A DNA stretch of 64,000 nucleotides. Source: Pseudomonas sp. RIT409 (GTDB lineage: Bacteria; Pseudomonadota; Gammaproteobacteria; Pseudomonadales; Pseudomonadaceae). Shown piece after piece: positions 10,855 through 22,372 of this stretch. Where the stretch lies: contig NZ_QARE02000002.1 of assembly GCF_003052515.2 (NCBI RefSeq), forward strand, positions 248,001 through 312,000, read 5' to 3'. The notes under the pieces were generated by a model. That model made no database searches. It was given only the letters and a program-made list of their open reading frames with translations, and had not been told where the DNA came from. A program made the position numbers and the translations under genes. Positions within the stretch are counted from its first letter, which is position 1, and every line of letters begins with the position of its first letter.

Positions 10855-11634
10855 TCAGATGGTCAACGTCCAGTCGTAGTCCACGATCAGCGGTGCGTGC
10901 TGCGAGAAGCGCGGCTGGCGTGGCAGGCGTGCGCTGCGTACGAAACGGCGCAGGCCCGGGGTCAGCAATTGGTAGTCGAACCGCCAGCCCAGGTTGAGCA
11001 TTTCGGCCTGTTCGTTATCCGGCCACCAGCTGTACTGGTCGCCTTCCCGGCTGACTTCGCGCAGGGCATCGACATAGCCCATGTTACCGACGATCTCATC
11101 CATCCAGGCGCGTTCCGGCGCAAGGAAGCCCGGCGACTGCTGGCTGTCGCGCCAGTTCTTGATGTCCAGCTTCTGCTGCGCAACGTAAAGCGAGCCGCAA
11201 TAAATGTACTCACGACGTTTGCGGCGTTGCTTGTCCAGGTATTTGCCGAAGTCGTCCATGAGCTTGAACTTCTGGTTCAAGTCCTCATCGCCGTTCATGC
11301 CAGAGGGCAGCAGCAAGGTCGCAATACTGACTTTGTCGAAATCGGCCTGCAGGTAACGCCCATAGCGGTCGGCTGTTTCAAAGCCCAGACCGTTGATCAC
11401 CGCCTTTGGCTGCAGCCGCGAATACAGTGCCACACCGCCCTGGGCGGGAACTTCGGCATCGCAGGCATACAGGAAGTAGCCGTCCAGCTGGTAGGCCGGA
11501 TCGTCCAGTTCAAAGGCAGAGGCGCGGGTGTCCTGAAGGCAGATGACGTCGGCATTCTGGGCTTGCAGCCAACTGAGCAAACCACGCTCGACTGCAGCCT
11601 GAATACCATTAACGTTCACACTGATGATCCGCAT
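10855..11634 (-). CDS. crc: Crc, catabolite repression control protein
   Basis: A 259-residue member of the exonuclease III/EEP fold that is not an active nuclease. In pseudomonads Crc works with Hfq on A-rich leader motifs to block translation of catabolic genes and is counteracted by CrcZ-type sRNAs. Active-site positions have changed: LQET of true ExoIII is LQD35T, the GDxN motif is G147-SLY, and the C-terminal SDH is SQH. The neighbour is pyrE, divergent, as in other pseudomonads. The ATG at 11634 gives the family length. Confidence 0.96.
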   Translation of the reverse strand: MRIISVNVNGIQAAVERGLLSWLQAQNADVICLQDTRASAFELDDPAYQLDGYFLYACDAEVPAQGGVALYSRLQPKAVINGLGFETADRYGRYLQADFDKVSIATLLLPSGMNGDEDLNQKFKLMDDFGKYLDKQRRKRREYIYCGSLYVAQQKLDIKNWRDSQQSPGFLAPERAWMDEIVGNMGYVDALREVSREGDQYSWWPDNEQAEMLNLGWRFDYQLLTPGLRRFVRSARLPRQPRFSQHAPLIVDYDWTLTI

Positions 11635-11660
11635 AAATGGCCCCAAAAATCACGTGCGTG

Positions 11661-11716
11661 TATGATACCCGAGCTCTACCTAATTAGCTAAATCCGTGGT
11701 ATTCGGGGCTTTTTTC
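11661..11716 (+). promoter_or_regulatory. pyrE promoter/leader region
   Basis: TATGAT at 11661-11666 resembles a -10 element, with no good -35. The leader before the ATG at 11717 contains GGGG, usable as a weak Shine-Dalgarno, then a run of six T directly before the start. A weak two-part hairpin (CCCGA at 11668-11672 with TCGGG at 11703-11707, and TACC with GGTA inside) sits before this T run. Confidence 0.3.
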
Positions 11717-12358
11717 ATGCAGGCGTATCAGCGCGAATTCATTCGTTTTGCCATCGATCGCGGGGTTTTGCGTTTCGGTGAGTTCACTTTGAAGTCGGGA
11801 CGCACCAGTCCTTACTTCTTCAATGCCGGTCTTTTTAACAGCGGTTCTGCACTGGCCCAACTGGGTAAGTTCTACGCGGCGGCGGTCGTTGAAAGCGGCA
11901 TTTCCTTCGACGTACTGTTCGGTCCGGCTTACAAAGGTATTCCCTTGGCGGCCGCAACGGCCGTGGCGTTGGCCGATCAGCACGCGCTGGACTTGCCATG
12001 GTGCTTCAACCGCAAGGAGGCCAAGGACCACGGCGAAGGGGGCAGTCTGGTGGGCGCGCCGTTGACCGGCAACGTGCTGATCATCGATGACGTGATCACT
12101 GCAGGCACCGCCATTCGCGAAGTCATGCAGATCATCAAGGCGCAGGGCGCCACTGCAGCAGGCGTGCTGATTGCGCTGAACCGTCAAGAACGGGGTAATG
12201 GCGAGCTTTCGGCCATTCAGGAAGTCGAGCGCGACTTCGGTATTCCGGTGGTCAGCATCGTGTCGCTGAATCAGGTGCTGGAGTTTCTGGCCGACGATCC
12301 GCAGCTCAAGCAGCATTTGCCTGCGGTGGAAGCGTACCGGGCTCAATACGGCGTCTGA
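11717..12358 (+). CDS. pyrE: Orotate phosphoribosyltransferase
   Basis: A 213-residue type I phosphoribosyltransferase converting orotate plus PRPP to OMP in pyrimidine synthesis. The PRPP loop is [13 protein letters not shown], and the N-terminal [16 protein letters not shown] and flexible-loop [10 protein letters not shown] are typical. The conserved start is the ATG at 11717 (MQAYQ); seven further codons are open upstream. It is divergent from crc. Confidence 0.97.
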   Translation: MQAYQREFIRFAIDRGVLRFGEFTLKSGRTSPYFFNAGLFNSGSALAQLGKFYAAAVVESGISFDVLFGPAYKGIPLAAATAVALADQHALDLPWCFNRKEAKDHGEGGSLVGAPLTGNVLIIDDVITAGTAIREVMQIIKAQGATAAGVLIALNRQERGNGELSAIQEVERDFGIPVVSIVSLNQVLEFLADDPQLKQHLPAVEAYRAQYGV

Positions 12359-12380
12359 TTGCCAGAGGATTCTCCTTTTT

Positions 12381-12998
12381 ATGCTCAAGAAGCTATGCGC
12401 TGCAGGGCTCTGGTTCTCGTTGGGCATGGGGTGCGTTGCAGGCGCTCTGGCCGATGAGGGGCCGGGCATTGTGTTCTATCGCTATGTCGACAGTCGCGGC
12501 GTTACGGTGCTCGATCGCCAAGGCGTACCTGCCGAGTACGCCGGCAAGGGTTACGAAGTGCTGAATCAGCGGGGCCGCGTGATTCAAGTGATCCCGCCTG
12601 CGCCCACGGCCGATCAGGCGCGCAAGGCCCAAGCGGCTGCTCAGGCAGCCAAGATCCAGTCCGATGCCGACGCGCAATTGTTGCACCTCTACAGCGGTGT
12701 AGCGGATGTGGAACGAGCGCGGGCGCGCAAGCTGGCGGAAATCGACGCGCTCATTTCGGTGGCCCAAGGCAACATTCAAGCGCTTGCGAATCAGCAGGCT
12801 TCCCTGCAAAAGCAGGCCGCCGATCAGGAGCGGGCAGGTCACCCGGTGCAGCAGGGTCTGCTCGATCAGATGAACGATTTGCGGGATCAACAGCAGAATC
12901 TGAAGGTGGATATCCTTCGTTATCAGGCTAACCGGCAGCAGGCGGACGCTGACTTCACCCAGGACCGGGCGCGGTTGCAGCAGTTGCTGGCGCAGTGA
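12381..12998 (+). CDS. DUF4124 domain-containing exported protein
   Basis: A 205-residue protein with a signal peptide (about residues 1-24, cleavage near ALA|DEG). A DUF4124-like segment follows (FYRYVDSRGVTVLDRQGVPAEYAGKGYEVLN). The C-terminal half (about 75-205) is rich in Ala, Gln and Glu and likely forms a coiled coil. It is probably periplasmic; the function is unknown. The ATG lies 22 bp after pyrE, and a GAGG sits rather far upstream, so translation may depend on pyrE. Confidence 0.8.
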   Translation: MLKKLCAAGLWFSLGMGCVAGALADEGPGIVFYRYVDSRGVTVLDRQGVPAEYAGKGYEVLNQRGRVIQVIPPAPTADQARKAQAAAQAAKIQSDADAQLLHLYSGVADVERARARKLAEIDALISVAQGNIQALANQQASLQKQAADQERAGHPVQQGLLDQMNDLRDQQQNLKVDILRYQANRQQADADFTQDRARLQQLLAQ

Positions 12999-13011
12999 TC
13001 CACCGGGCGGG

Positions 13012-13046
13012 CTTGTAGCGGTGCGGCTGGACGGCACCGCTACAAG
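13012..13046. terminator. Long hairpin between convergent genes (repeat-like)
   Basis: A perfect 13-bp inverted repeat (CTTGTAGCGGTGC / GCACCGCTACAAG) with a 9-nt loop, placed between the DUF4124 gene and argB. It lacks a T-tract and resembles the TGTAGxGxxGC class of dispersed pseudomonad palindromes, so it may be a repeat that also ends transcripts. Confidence 0.5.
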
Positions 13047-13060
13047 GTGAATCGGCTCGG

Positions 13061-16586
<3,526 letters not shown>

Positions 16587-16694
16587 ACCTGACTCTCCCT
16601 GCTGTTACTTCCTGGGGCGTTGTATGTTTATAGCATCCTGCCATGCCGGTTCGGAGATTCGACGAAAGGCCCGCCGGATCGACGCTTGGTGGGC

Positions 16695-17150
16695 TCAGCG
16701 GCTGCCCGAATGGCCGAAGCCGCCCGCGCCGCGCTGGCTTTCGTCAAACGCCTCGACCACTTCGAAATGCGCCTGAACGATGGGCACGAGCACCAGTTGA
16801 GCCAAGCGCTCGCCGACGGAAATCTTGAACGCGCTCTGGCCACGGTTCCAGCAGGAGACCATCAGAGGTCCTTGGTAGTCGGAATCGATCAGCCCCACCA
16901 GATTACCCAGGACGATGCCGTGTTTATGGCCCAGCCCGGAACGCGGCAGAATCAGCGCAGCGAGGCTGGGGTCTGCAATGTATATCGACAGACCCGTGGG
17001 GATCAGGAGGGTCTGGCCGGGTTCCAGCACGGTGTCCTCTTCGAGCATGGCGCGCAGGTCCAGGCCGGCGGAGCCGGTGGTGGCGTAAGCCGGAAGCGGG
17101 AATTCGCTGCCAAGGCGAGGGTCGAGGATCTTGGCTTGTAGAGCGTGCAT
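16695..17150 (-). CDS. dut: dUTP diphosphatase
   Basis: A 151-residue trimeric dUTPase hydrolysing dUTP to dUMP. All five motifs are visible: [44 protein letters not shown] and the C-terminal glycine-rich [12 protein letters not shown] arm. It lies 6 bp after coaBC on the same strand, a conserved pairing. Confidence 0.97.
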   Translation of the reverse strand: MHALQAKILDPRLGSEFPLPAYATTGSAGLDLRAMLEEDTVLEPGQTLLIPTGLSIYIADPSLAALILPRSGLGHKHGIVLGNLVGLIDSDYQGPLMVSCWNRGQSAFKISVGERLAQLVLVPIVQAHFEVVEAFDESQRGAGGFGHSGSR

Positions 17151-17156
17151 ACGTGA

Positions 17157-18365
17157 TTAAACCTGGTTCAAACGTTCGGCGATAAAAGTCACCAACTGGC
17201 GGGCAATCTTGGCCTTGCTGGTCTGGGCGAAGAGCGTTTCCTTCAACGCTCGGTCGATAACGCTGCAGGCGTTTTCCTCGCTGTTGAAGCCAATGCTGGG
17301 ATTGGCGACGTCGTTGGCGACGATCAGATCAAGGTTTTTGTCCTTGAGCTTGCGCGCTGCGTAGTCGAGCAGATGTTCGGTCTCGGCGGCGAAACCAACA
17401 CTGAATGGGCGGTCATCCCGTTGGGCGATGGTGGCAAGAATGTCCGGGTTACGGACCATTTGCAGCAGCAGGCCGTCGCCGGTCGTAGGATCTTTCTTGA
17501 GTTTTTGGGGGGCAATGACTTCAGGGCGGTAGTCTGCGACCGCTGCCGAAGCAATGAACAGATCGCATGGCATGGCGGCTTCGCAGGCCGCAAGCATGTC
17601 CCGCGCACTGACCACATCGATGCGCGACACGCGGTCTGGCGTCTGCAGATTGACCGGCCCTGTCACCAACGTGACGCGGGCCCCGGCTTCTGCGGCGGCT
17701 TCAGCGAGGGCAAAGCCCATTTTGCCGGAGCTGTGGTTGGTGATGTAGCGCACCGGGTCGATGTTTTCCTGGGTCGGCCCGGCGGTGATCAGCACGTGTT
17801 TGCCGGTCAGGCTCAGGCGCTGGAAACAGTCGGCGGCGGACTGGGCGAGGTCGTTGGGCTCCAGCATGCGGCCATACCCCACGTCGCCACAGGCCTGACT
17901 GCCGCTGGCCGGCCCGAACAGGCGAAAGTCTCGGGATTCGAGCACCTGCAGGTTGGCTTGCACCGATGGGTCGCGCCACATGGCCTGGTTCATCGCTGGG
18001 GCGACCGCGACGATGGCGTCAGTGGCCAGCACCACCGTGGTCAGCAGATCATTGGCGATGCCTTGGGCCAGACGTGCGATCAAGTCAGCAGTTGCCGGTG
18101 CGATGAGCACCATGTCCGCCCATTTGGCCAGTTCGATATGGCCCATGGCTGCTTCGGCGGCGGGGTCCAGCAGATCCAGGTGCACCGGATGCCCGGACAG
18201 CGCTTGCATGGTCAGGGGCGTGATGAATTCGGCGCCGCCCTTGGTCATCACAACGCGGACTTCAGCTCCATGATCGCGCAAGCGGCGGACCAGCTCGGCG
18301 CTTTTATAGGCCGCGATGCCGCCGCCTACGCCGAGAACGATGCGTTTCCGATACAGCCGTTGCAT
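17157..18365 (-). CDS. coaBC: Bifunctional phosphopantothenoylcysteine decarboxylase/phosphopantothenate-cysteine ligase
   Basis: A 402-residue fusion. The N-terminal flavin decarboxylase (about 1-190) contains [17 protein letters not shown] with the active His, PAMNQAMW and the catalytic Cys in SQACGDVG. The C-terminal CTP-dependent ligase (about 190-402) contains [23 protein letters not shown] and [11 protein letters not shown]. It makes 4'-phosphopantetheine for CoA. The ATG at 18365 gives the family start. It is divergent from radC and followed by dut. Confidence 0.97.
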   Translation of the reverse strand: MQRLYRKRIVLGVGGGIAAYKSAELVRRLRDHGAEVRVVMTKGGAEFITPLTMQALSGHPVHLDLLDPAAEAAMGHIELAKWADMVLIAPATADLIARLAQGIANDLLTTVVLATDAIVAVAPAMNQAMWRDPSVQANLQVLESRDFRLFGPASGSQACGDVGYGRMLEPNDLAQSAADCFQRLSLTGKHVLITAGPTQENIDPVRYITNHSSGKMGFALAEAAAEAGARVTLVTGPVNLQTPDRVSRIDVVSARDMLAACEAAMPCDLFIASAAVADYRPEVIAPQKLKKDPTTGDGLLLQMVRNPDILATIAQRDDRPFSVGFAAETEHLLDYAARKLKDKNLDLIVANDVANPSIGFNSEENACSVIDRALKETLFAQTSKAKIARQLVTFIAERLNQV

Positions 18366-18497
18366 AGGCCTGCCTTCAGGTCGAGTTACACGCGGCAACC
18401 TTATGGCCGGTCAGGGCCCAATCGACGCGTAAAAAAGATGGCTAAGATAGCACAGCGACCGCCCGGAGACAGCGGCGTCCACTGACAGGGAGGTGCT

Positions 18498-19172
18498 ATG
18501 AGTATTCGCGATTGGCCCGCGGCGGAACGGCCCCGGGAGAAGCTGCTGGAGCGAGGTGCCGCGAGTCTTTCGGATGCCGAACTCCTTGCCATTTTTCTGC
18601 GCACGGGCGTGTCCGGAAAAAGCGCAGTGGACCTGGCGCGGCACTTGTTAAGTCAATTCGGCAGCCTGCGTGCGTTGCTGGAAGCCAACCTCGCCACGTT
18701 CAGTAACGAACTTGGGCTGGGCCCCGCCAAATACGCACAGTTGCAGGCGGTCATGGAAATGGCCCGACGACATTTGGGAGAGGGTTTGAAGCGCGGTTCG
18801 GCGCTGAAAAGTCCCACCCAGGTGCGCAGTTATCTCAAAGCGCTGCTTCGGCACGAGCCCCACGAGGTGTTTGGATGCCTGTTTCTGGACAGTAAAAACC
18901 GCGTGCTGGCGTTCGAGTCGCTGTTTCACGGCTCGATCAACGTGGCACATGTCCACCCCCGGCAAGTGGTCAAGCGAGCGCTGGCCCACAACGCAGCCGG
19001 CGTCATTCTTTGCCATAACCATCCGTCCGGCATGACCGACCCGAGCGATGCCGACATCGAGCTGACCCGGGTTTTGAAGGAGGCGCTGGCCATGGTCGAT
19101 GTGAGGGTGCTGGACCACCTGATCGTGGGCGACGGCGATCCATTGTCGATGGTGGAGCACGGCGTCATGTAA
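18498..19172 (+). CDS. radC: RadC/MPN-domain family protein
   Basis: A 224-residue protein with an N-terminal helix-hairpin-helix-like part and a C-terminal MPN/JAB domain carrying the metal motif [14 protein letters not shown]. The name RadC is historical, and a direct role in DNA repair has not held up. The ATG at 18498 has AGGGAGG 6-12 nt upstream. It is divergent from coaBC across 132 bp. Confidence 0.93.
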   Translation: MSIRDWPAAERPREKLLERGAASLSDAELLAIFLRTGVSGKSAVDLARHLLSQFGSLRALLEANLATFSNELGLGPAKYAQLQAVMEMARRHLGEGLKRGSALKSPTQVRSYLKALLRHEPHEVFGCLFLDSKNRVLAFESLFHGSINVAHVHPRQVVKRALAHNAAGVILCHNHPSGMTDPSDADIELTRVLKEALAMVDVRVLDHLIVGDGDPLSMVEHGVM

Positions 19173-19247
19173 GGGGCTCGCGGGTGGCATGGCTGTGGCA
19201 GCGAACGCATTCGTCGCCACAGCGCTGCCGGTCCGGGTCGGGCGCCT

Positions 19248-20837
19248 TTACTTCACCATCACCTTCGAAAAGTCCTGCCGTCCGAATGGGCTGACGCTGT
19301 ATCCCACAACGTCCTTGCGGGTCAGTGCAAAGGCAGTGGGATGAGCCAATGGCAGCCACAGCGCTTGTTGTTGAATCTGTGCTTGAGCCTGATGGTAGAG
19401 CTTGGCGCGCTGGGCTTGATCGGTCACGGCCTTGCCTTGGCTGATCAGCTTGTCCAGGCCTTCATCGCAATACCGCGCGAAGTTGGTCCCGGACTTGACC
19501 GCAGCGCAGGAGAATTGCGGTGTCAGGAAATTGTCCGGGTCGCCGTTATCGCCTGCCCAACCCATGAAAAGCAGGTCATGCTCCCCTGTTTTAGCGCGAC
19601 GAATCAGTTCACCCCATTCAATCACTTTGATCTCTGCCTTGATGCCGATGGCCGCCAGATCATTTTGCAGCAGTTGCGCGCCCGCGCTCGGATTCGGGTT
19701 CAGCAGGCTGCCGGAAGGACGCGTCCACAGCGTGGTCTTGAAGCCGTCCTTCAGTCCGGCTTTGGCCAGAAGTTGCTTCGCTTTGGCGACATCATGCTTG
19801 TAGCCCGGCAAGTCGCTGGCGTAGCCCCAGGTGTTGGGTGGGTACGGGCCATTGGCCGCGCGTGCCGAGCCCTCGAATACGGCTTTGAGGTAGGTGTCCT
19901 TGTCGAAGGCAAGGTTGATCGCCTGACGCACTTCCGGCTTGTCGAGCGGTGGGTGCTGGCTGTTGATCGCCAGGAATGCGGTCATGAAAGCGTCGGTCTT
20001 TTCGACTTTCAGGTTGGAATCCTTGCCCGCCTCGGTCACGTCCAGCGGTTTGGGAGAAAGCGCGATCTGACACTCGTTCTGCTTGATCCGCTGCAAGCGC
20101 ACATTGGCATCGGGCGTGATCGCATAGATCAGCGTGTCGACGCTCGGCTTGCCGGCGAAATAGTCAGGGTTGGCGACGTAGCGCACCACGGAATCCTTCT
20201 GGAAACGCTTGAAGATGAAGGGGCCGGTGCCAATGGGTTCGGCGTTGAGCTTTTCAGGGGTGCCTGCCTTCAGCAACTGCGCCGTGTACTCGGCCGAATA
20301 GATGGAGGCAAAGCCCATGCTCAGCGTCGCGAGGAAGGTTGCGTCCGGATGATCCAGCGTGATGCGTACGGTATTGGCATCCGGCGCCTCGATTTTCTTG
20401 ATCAGCGAGGGCCATTGCATCGACTGGGCGTGGGGGAAGCCCTGCACGGCGACTTTGTTCCACGGATTGGCCGGGTCTAGCATGCGCTGGAAGCTGAACA
20501 CCACGTCCGCCGAGTTGAAGTCGCGGGTCGGGGTAAAGTAGTCGGTGTGATGGAATTTCAACCCGGTGCGCAGTTTGAAGTCGTAGGTCAAGCCGTCGGG
20601 CCAGACGCTCCAGCTTTCCGCCAGGCTAGGGACGAGCTTGCCGGTCTGTGCGTCGTAGTCCACCAGGCGGTTCATCAACACATCGGCCGATGCATTGGTG
20701 GTGGTCAGCGAGTTGTATTGCACTACGTCGAAGCCCTCGGGGCTGGCTTCCGTGCAGACGCTCAGGCTCGTTGCGGCCTGAGCCATCAGCGGCAGGGACA
20801 GAGAGGCGAACAAAAGGGGTAAAGCGGCTAGGCGCAT
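19248..20837 (-). CDS. ABC transporter periplasmic substrate-binding protein, family 5 (DppA-like)
   Basis: A 529-residue SBP_bac_5 protein. The signal peptide (about 1-23, ending AQA) is followed by typical family segments: ASPEGFDVVQYNSLTT, LAESWSVWPDGLTYDFKLR and GTGPFIFKRFQKD. The family binds dipeptides, oligopeptides or similar ligands for an ABC importer. No permease or ATPase genes adjoin it, so it is an orphan that may share another Dpp-type system. The ATG at 20837 with AAGGAAA upstream is preferred to an upstream frame extension of 56 codons. Confidence 0.9.
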   Translation of the reverse strand: MRLAALPLLFASLSLPLMAQAATSLSVCTEASPEGFDVVQYNSLTTTNASADVLMNRLVDYDAQTGKLVPSLAESWSVWPDGLTYDFKLRTGLKFHHTDYFTPTRDFNSADVVFSFQRMLDPANPWNKVAVQGFPHAQSMQWPSLIKKIEAPDANTVRITLDHPDATFLATLSMGFASIYSAEYTAQLLKAGTPEKLNAEPIGTGPFIFKRFQKDSVVRYVANPDYFAGKPSVDTLIYAITPDANVRLQRIKQNECQIALSPKPLDVTEAGKDSNLKVEKTDAFMTAFLAINSQHPPLDKPEVRQAINLAFDKDTYLKAVFEGSARAANGPYPPNTWGYASDLPGYKHDVAKAKQLLAKAGLKDGFKTTLWTRPSGSLLNPNPSAGAQLLQNDLAAIGIKAEIKVIEWGELIRRAKTGEHDLLFMGWAGDNGDPDNFLTPQFSCAAVKSGTNFARYCDEGLDKLISQGKAVTDQAQRAKLYHQAQAQIQQQALWLPLAHPTAFALTRKDVVGYSVSPFGRQDFSKVMVK

Positions 20838-21071
20838 GGCGATTTTCCTTTCTAGAATGGCCCATCTGCCGGTGCAGTCTGGCAAGAGGTCTACCCTAGG
20901 GGCTGTCGACCCTCCTTTGCAAGCCGCCACGGCCACCAGCCCCATGGACCTTGCATCCGAGCCAGGCGCTCTATTTAACGCGACGAATGGTAGAGTGCCG
21001 CTCATCCCCTTGGGCGGCGGCCCTGCGCAGGGAAATGGCCTGATTTTCTTTCAGGTAATTCGTCGTTTGTG

Positions 21072-21100
21072 TTGTTGCCCCCAAGCCTTTCTGGTATAAA
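21072..21100 (+). promoter_or_regulatory. Candidate sigma-70 promoter for rpmB-rpmG
   Basis: TTGTTG (21072-21077), a 17-bp spacer and TATAAA (21095-21100), with TGG just before the -10. It would start a transcript near 21107, about 140 nt before the rpmB ATG. Confidence 0.6.
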
Positions 21101-21106
21101 GCAGCG

Positions 21107-21248
21107 CTCTTTTCTAGGGGCCCGCTGCCTTCACCGTCGGTGTGGCCGGTAAGACCCCTGAAGAAACGCGGCGCCTGGCGCCAAATGACTGAGAGATTAA
21201 GCGGCCAACCCATGCCGGGTTGGGCATGTGGTTTTAGAGGGCTGAGGC
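21107..21248 (+). promoter_or_regulatory. Structured 5' leader of rpmB
   Basis: Three paired elements can be drawn. An outer AGGGG / CCCCT pair (about 21115-21165) encloses a CACC-GTC-GGTG hairpin. A GGCGCC-rich hairpin lies around 21168-21182. A 7-bp hairpin, CCAACCC / GGGTTGG (21205-21223), lies before the ribosome site. Such leaders often carry ribosomal-protein autoregulation, but no named family is recognised. Confidence 0.35.
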
Positions 21249-21485
21249 ATGTCGAGAGTCTGTCAAGTTACCGGTAAGGGTCCGGTAACCGGGAATAACA
21301 TTTCCCACGCAAACAACAAAACCCGTCGTCGTTTCCTGCCAAACCTGCAGCATCACCGCTTCTGGGTTGAGAGCGAGAAACGCTTCGTACGTCTGCGCGT
21401 ATCTGCCAAAGGCATGCGCATCATCGACAAGCGCGGCATTGATGTCGTTCTGGCCGAAATTCGCCGCGACGGCGCAAAGGTTTAA
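21249..21485 (+). CDS. rpmB: 50S ribosomal protein L28
   Basis: A 78-residue bL28. [20 protein letters not shown] and [11 protein letters not shown] are diagnostic. It is basic throughout and is a component of the large ribosomal subunit. rpmG follows after 10 bp, and both end at the terminator at 21674. Confidence 0.98.
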   Translation: MSRVCQVTGKGPVTGNNISHANNKTRRRFLPNLQHHRFWVESEKRFVRLRVSAKGMRIIDKRGIDVVLAEIRRDGAKV

Positions 21486-21495
21486 GGAGAGCATC

Positions 21496-21651
21496 ATGCG
21501 TGAACTGATCCGTTTGATTTCGAGCGCTGGCACTGGTCACTTCTACACCACTGACAAGAACAAGCGCACTACCCCGGACAAAATCGAGATCAAGAAATAC
21601 GATCCGGTTGTTCGTAAGCACGTGATCTACAAAGAAGGCAAAATCAAGTAA
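21496..21651 (+). CDS. rpmG: 50S ribosomal protein L33
   Basis: A 51-residue bL33 starting [20 protein letters not shown]. The ATG at 21496 has AAGGAGAG just upstream. This version lacks the paired CxxC zinc motifs, so it is a zinc-independent form. Cotranscribed with rpmB. Confidence 0.98.
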   Translation: MRELIRLISSAGTGHFYTTDKNKRTTPDKIEIKKYDPVVRKHVIYKEGKIK

Positions 21652-21673
21652 TTGGTTTTCTCTCTTGCAAAAG

Positions 21674-21698
21674 AGCCCGCAGCGATGCGGGCTTTTTT
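21674..21698 (+). terminator. Rho-independent terminator after rpmB-rpmG
   Basis: A stem AGCCCGC / GCGGGCT with a 6-nt loop followed by a T run. It lies 22 bp past the rpmG stop. Confidence 0.92.
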
Positions 21699-21744
21699 GT
21701 GGGCGTGGTTTTTGGCTACATCCTGAGAGCTCGAACGAAGGGAA

Positions 21745-22107
21745 TCAGGGCTTCTGTTCGAACACCACGTAAATCTTGCGGCATGTCTCCAAGACTTCCC
21801 AGGTGCCCTTGAATCCAGCGGGGATCACGAAGCGGTCGCCTGCCCGCAGTGTTTTTGCATGGCCGTCCTCGTCCCGGATCACTGACACGCCCTGCACAAT
21901 CTCGCAGTATTCGTGCTCGGTATAGTTAACCTTCCATTGCCCGACCTCACCTTCCCAAACGCCGGCACTCATTTGCCCGCACGGGCTGTTGTAGTGGTTA
22001 TAGATCGTTTGTTCCGGGTCTCCCTTGAGGACCTTTTCCGCGGCGGGTTTGAAGCGTTCCGCCCCAGTGGTGGCTTCGCTGAAATCGACGATGCTTTCGA
22101 CAGTCAT
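21745..22107 (-). CDS. Cupin domain protein (DUF861/Cupin_3 type)
   Basis: A 120-residue single-domain cupin. The sequence GVWEGEVGQWKVNYTEHEYCEIVQG resembles the Cupin_3 set seen in EutQ-like and ureidoglycolate-related proteins; GDRFVIPAGFKGTWEV is the second cupin motif. The start at 22107 has AGGAG before it. It is divergent from kauB, so a role near polyamine or amine use is possible, but the substrate is unknown. Confidence 0.8.
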   Translation of the reverse strand: MTVESIVDFSEATTGAERFKPAAEKVLKGDPEQTIYNHYNSPCGQMSAGVWEGEVGQWKVNYTEHEYCEIVQGVSVIRDEDGHAKTLRAGDRFVIPAGFKGTWEVLETCRKIYVVFEQKP

Positions 22108-22237
22108 GTTGTTAGCTCCTGAGTCTTGCTGCCTGGACGACGTTAGAGGGCAGGAGGGAGTCATTGCTCCCATTGGCCTGCTTCACACGCCTCTGTTGAA
22201 TAAAATGCACGATAACACCTCGTTTCTCGTATTTATG

Positions 22238-22251
22238 TCCAATATATTGGA
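22238..22251. promoter_or_regulatory. 14-bp perfect palindrome between cupin gene and kauB
   Basis: TCCAATATATTGGA is perfectly symmetric and sits in the 265-bp gap between two divergent genes, in an AT-rich patch. This is the expected form of an operator for a dimeric regulator. The regulator is not known. Confidence 0.45.
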
Positions 22252-22372
22252 AATTCCTTCGGTGCTGGTTTAGGGTGACGGATGCCTTTGGCTGACCGTC
22301 GGCCTGTCAGGCGGTGTCCTGTTGCGCGGTTGATGAGCGTCAGGGCGTGCACATTTCATAGGAGGACATTCG

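Larger units (their letters stand above)
20838..21248. other. 411-bp intergenic region with divergent promoters and rpmB leader
   Basis: The region separates the divergent SBP gene and rpmB. The SBP ribosome site lies at the left edge. The right half holds a good sigma-70 promoter for rpmB and a structured leader of about 140 nt, listed separately. No small gene is supported here. Confidence 0.6.

Noticed and set aside
18498..19172. RadC as an anti-restriction or mobile-element gene
   Set aside because: The context (coaBC, dut) is the conserved chromosomal one and the protein is full length.
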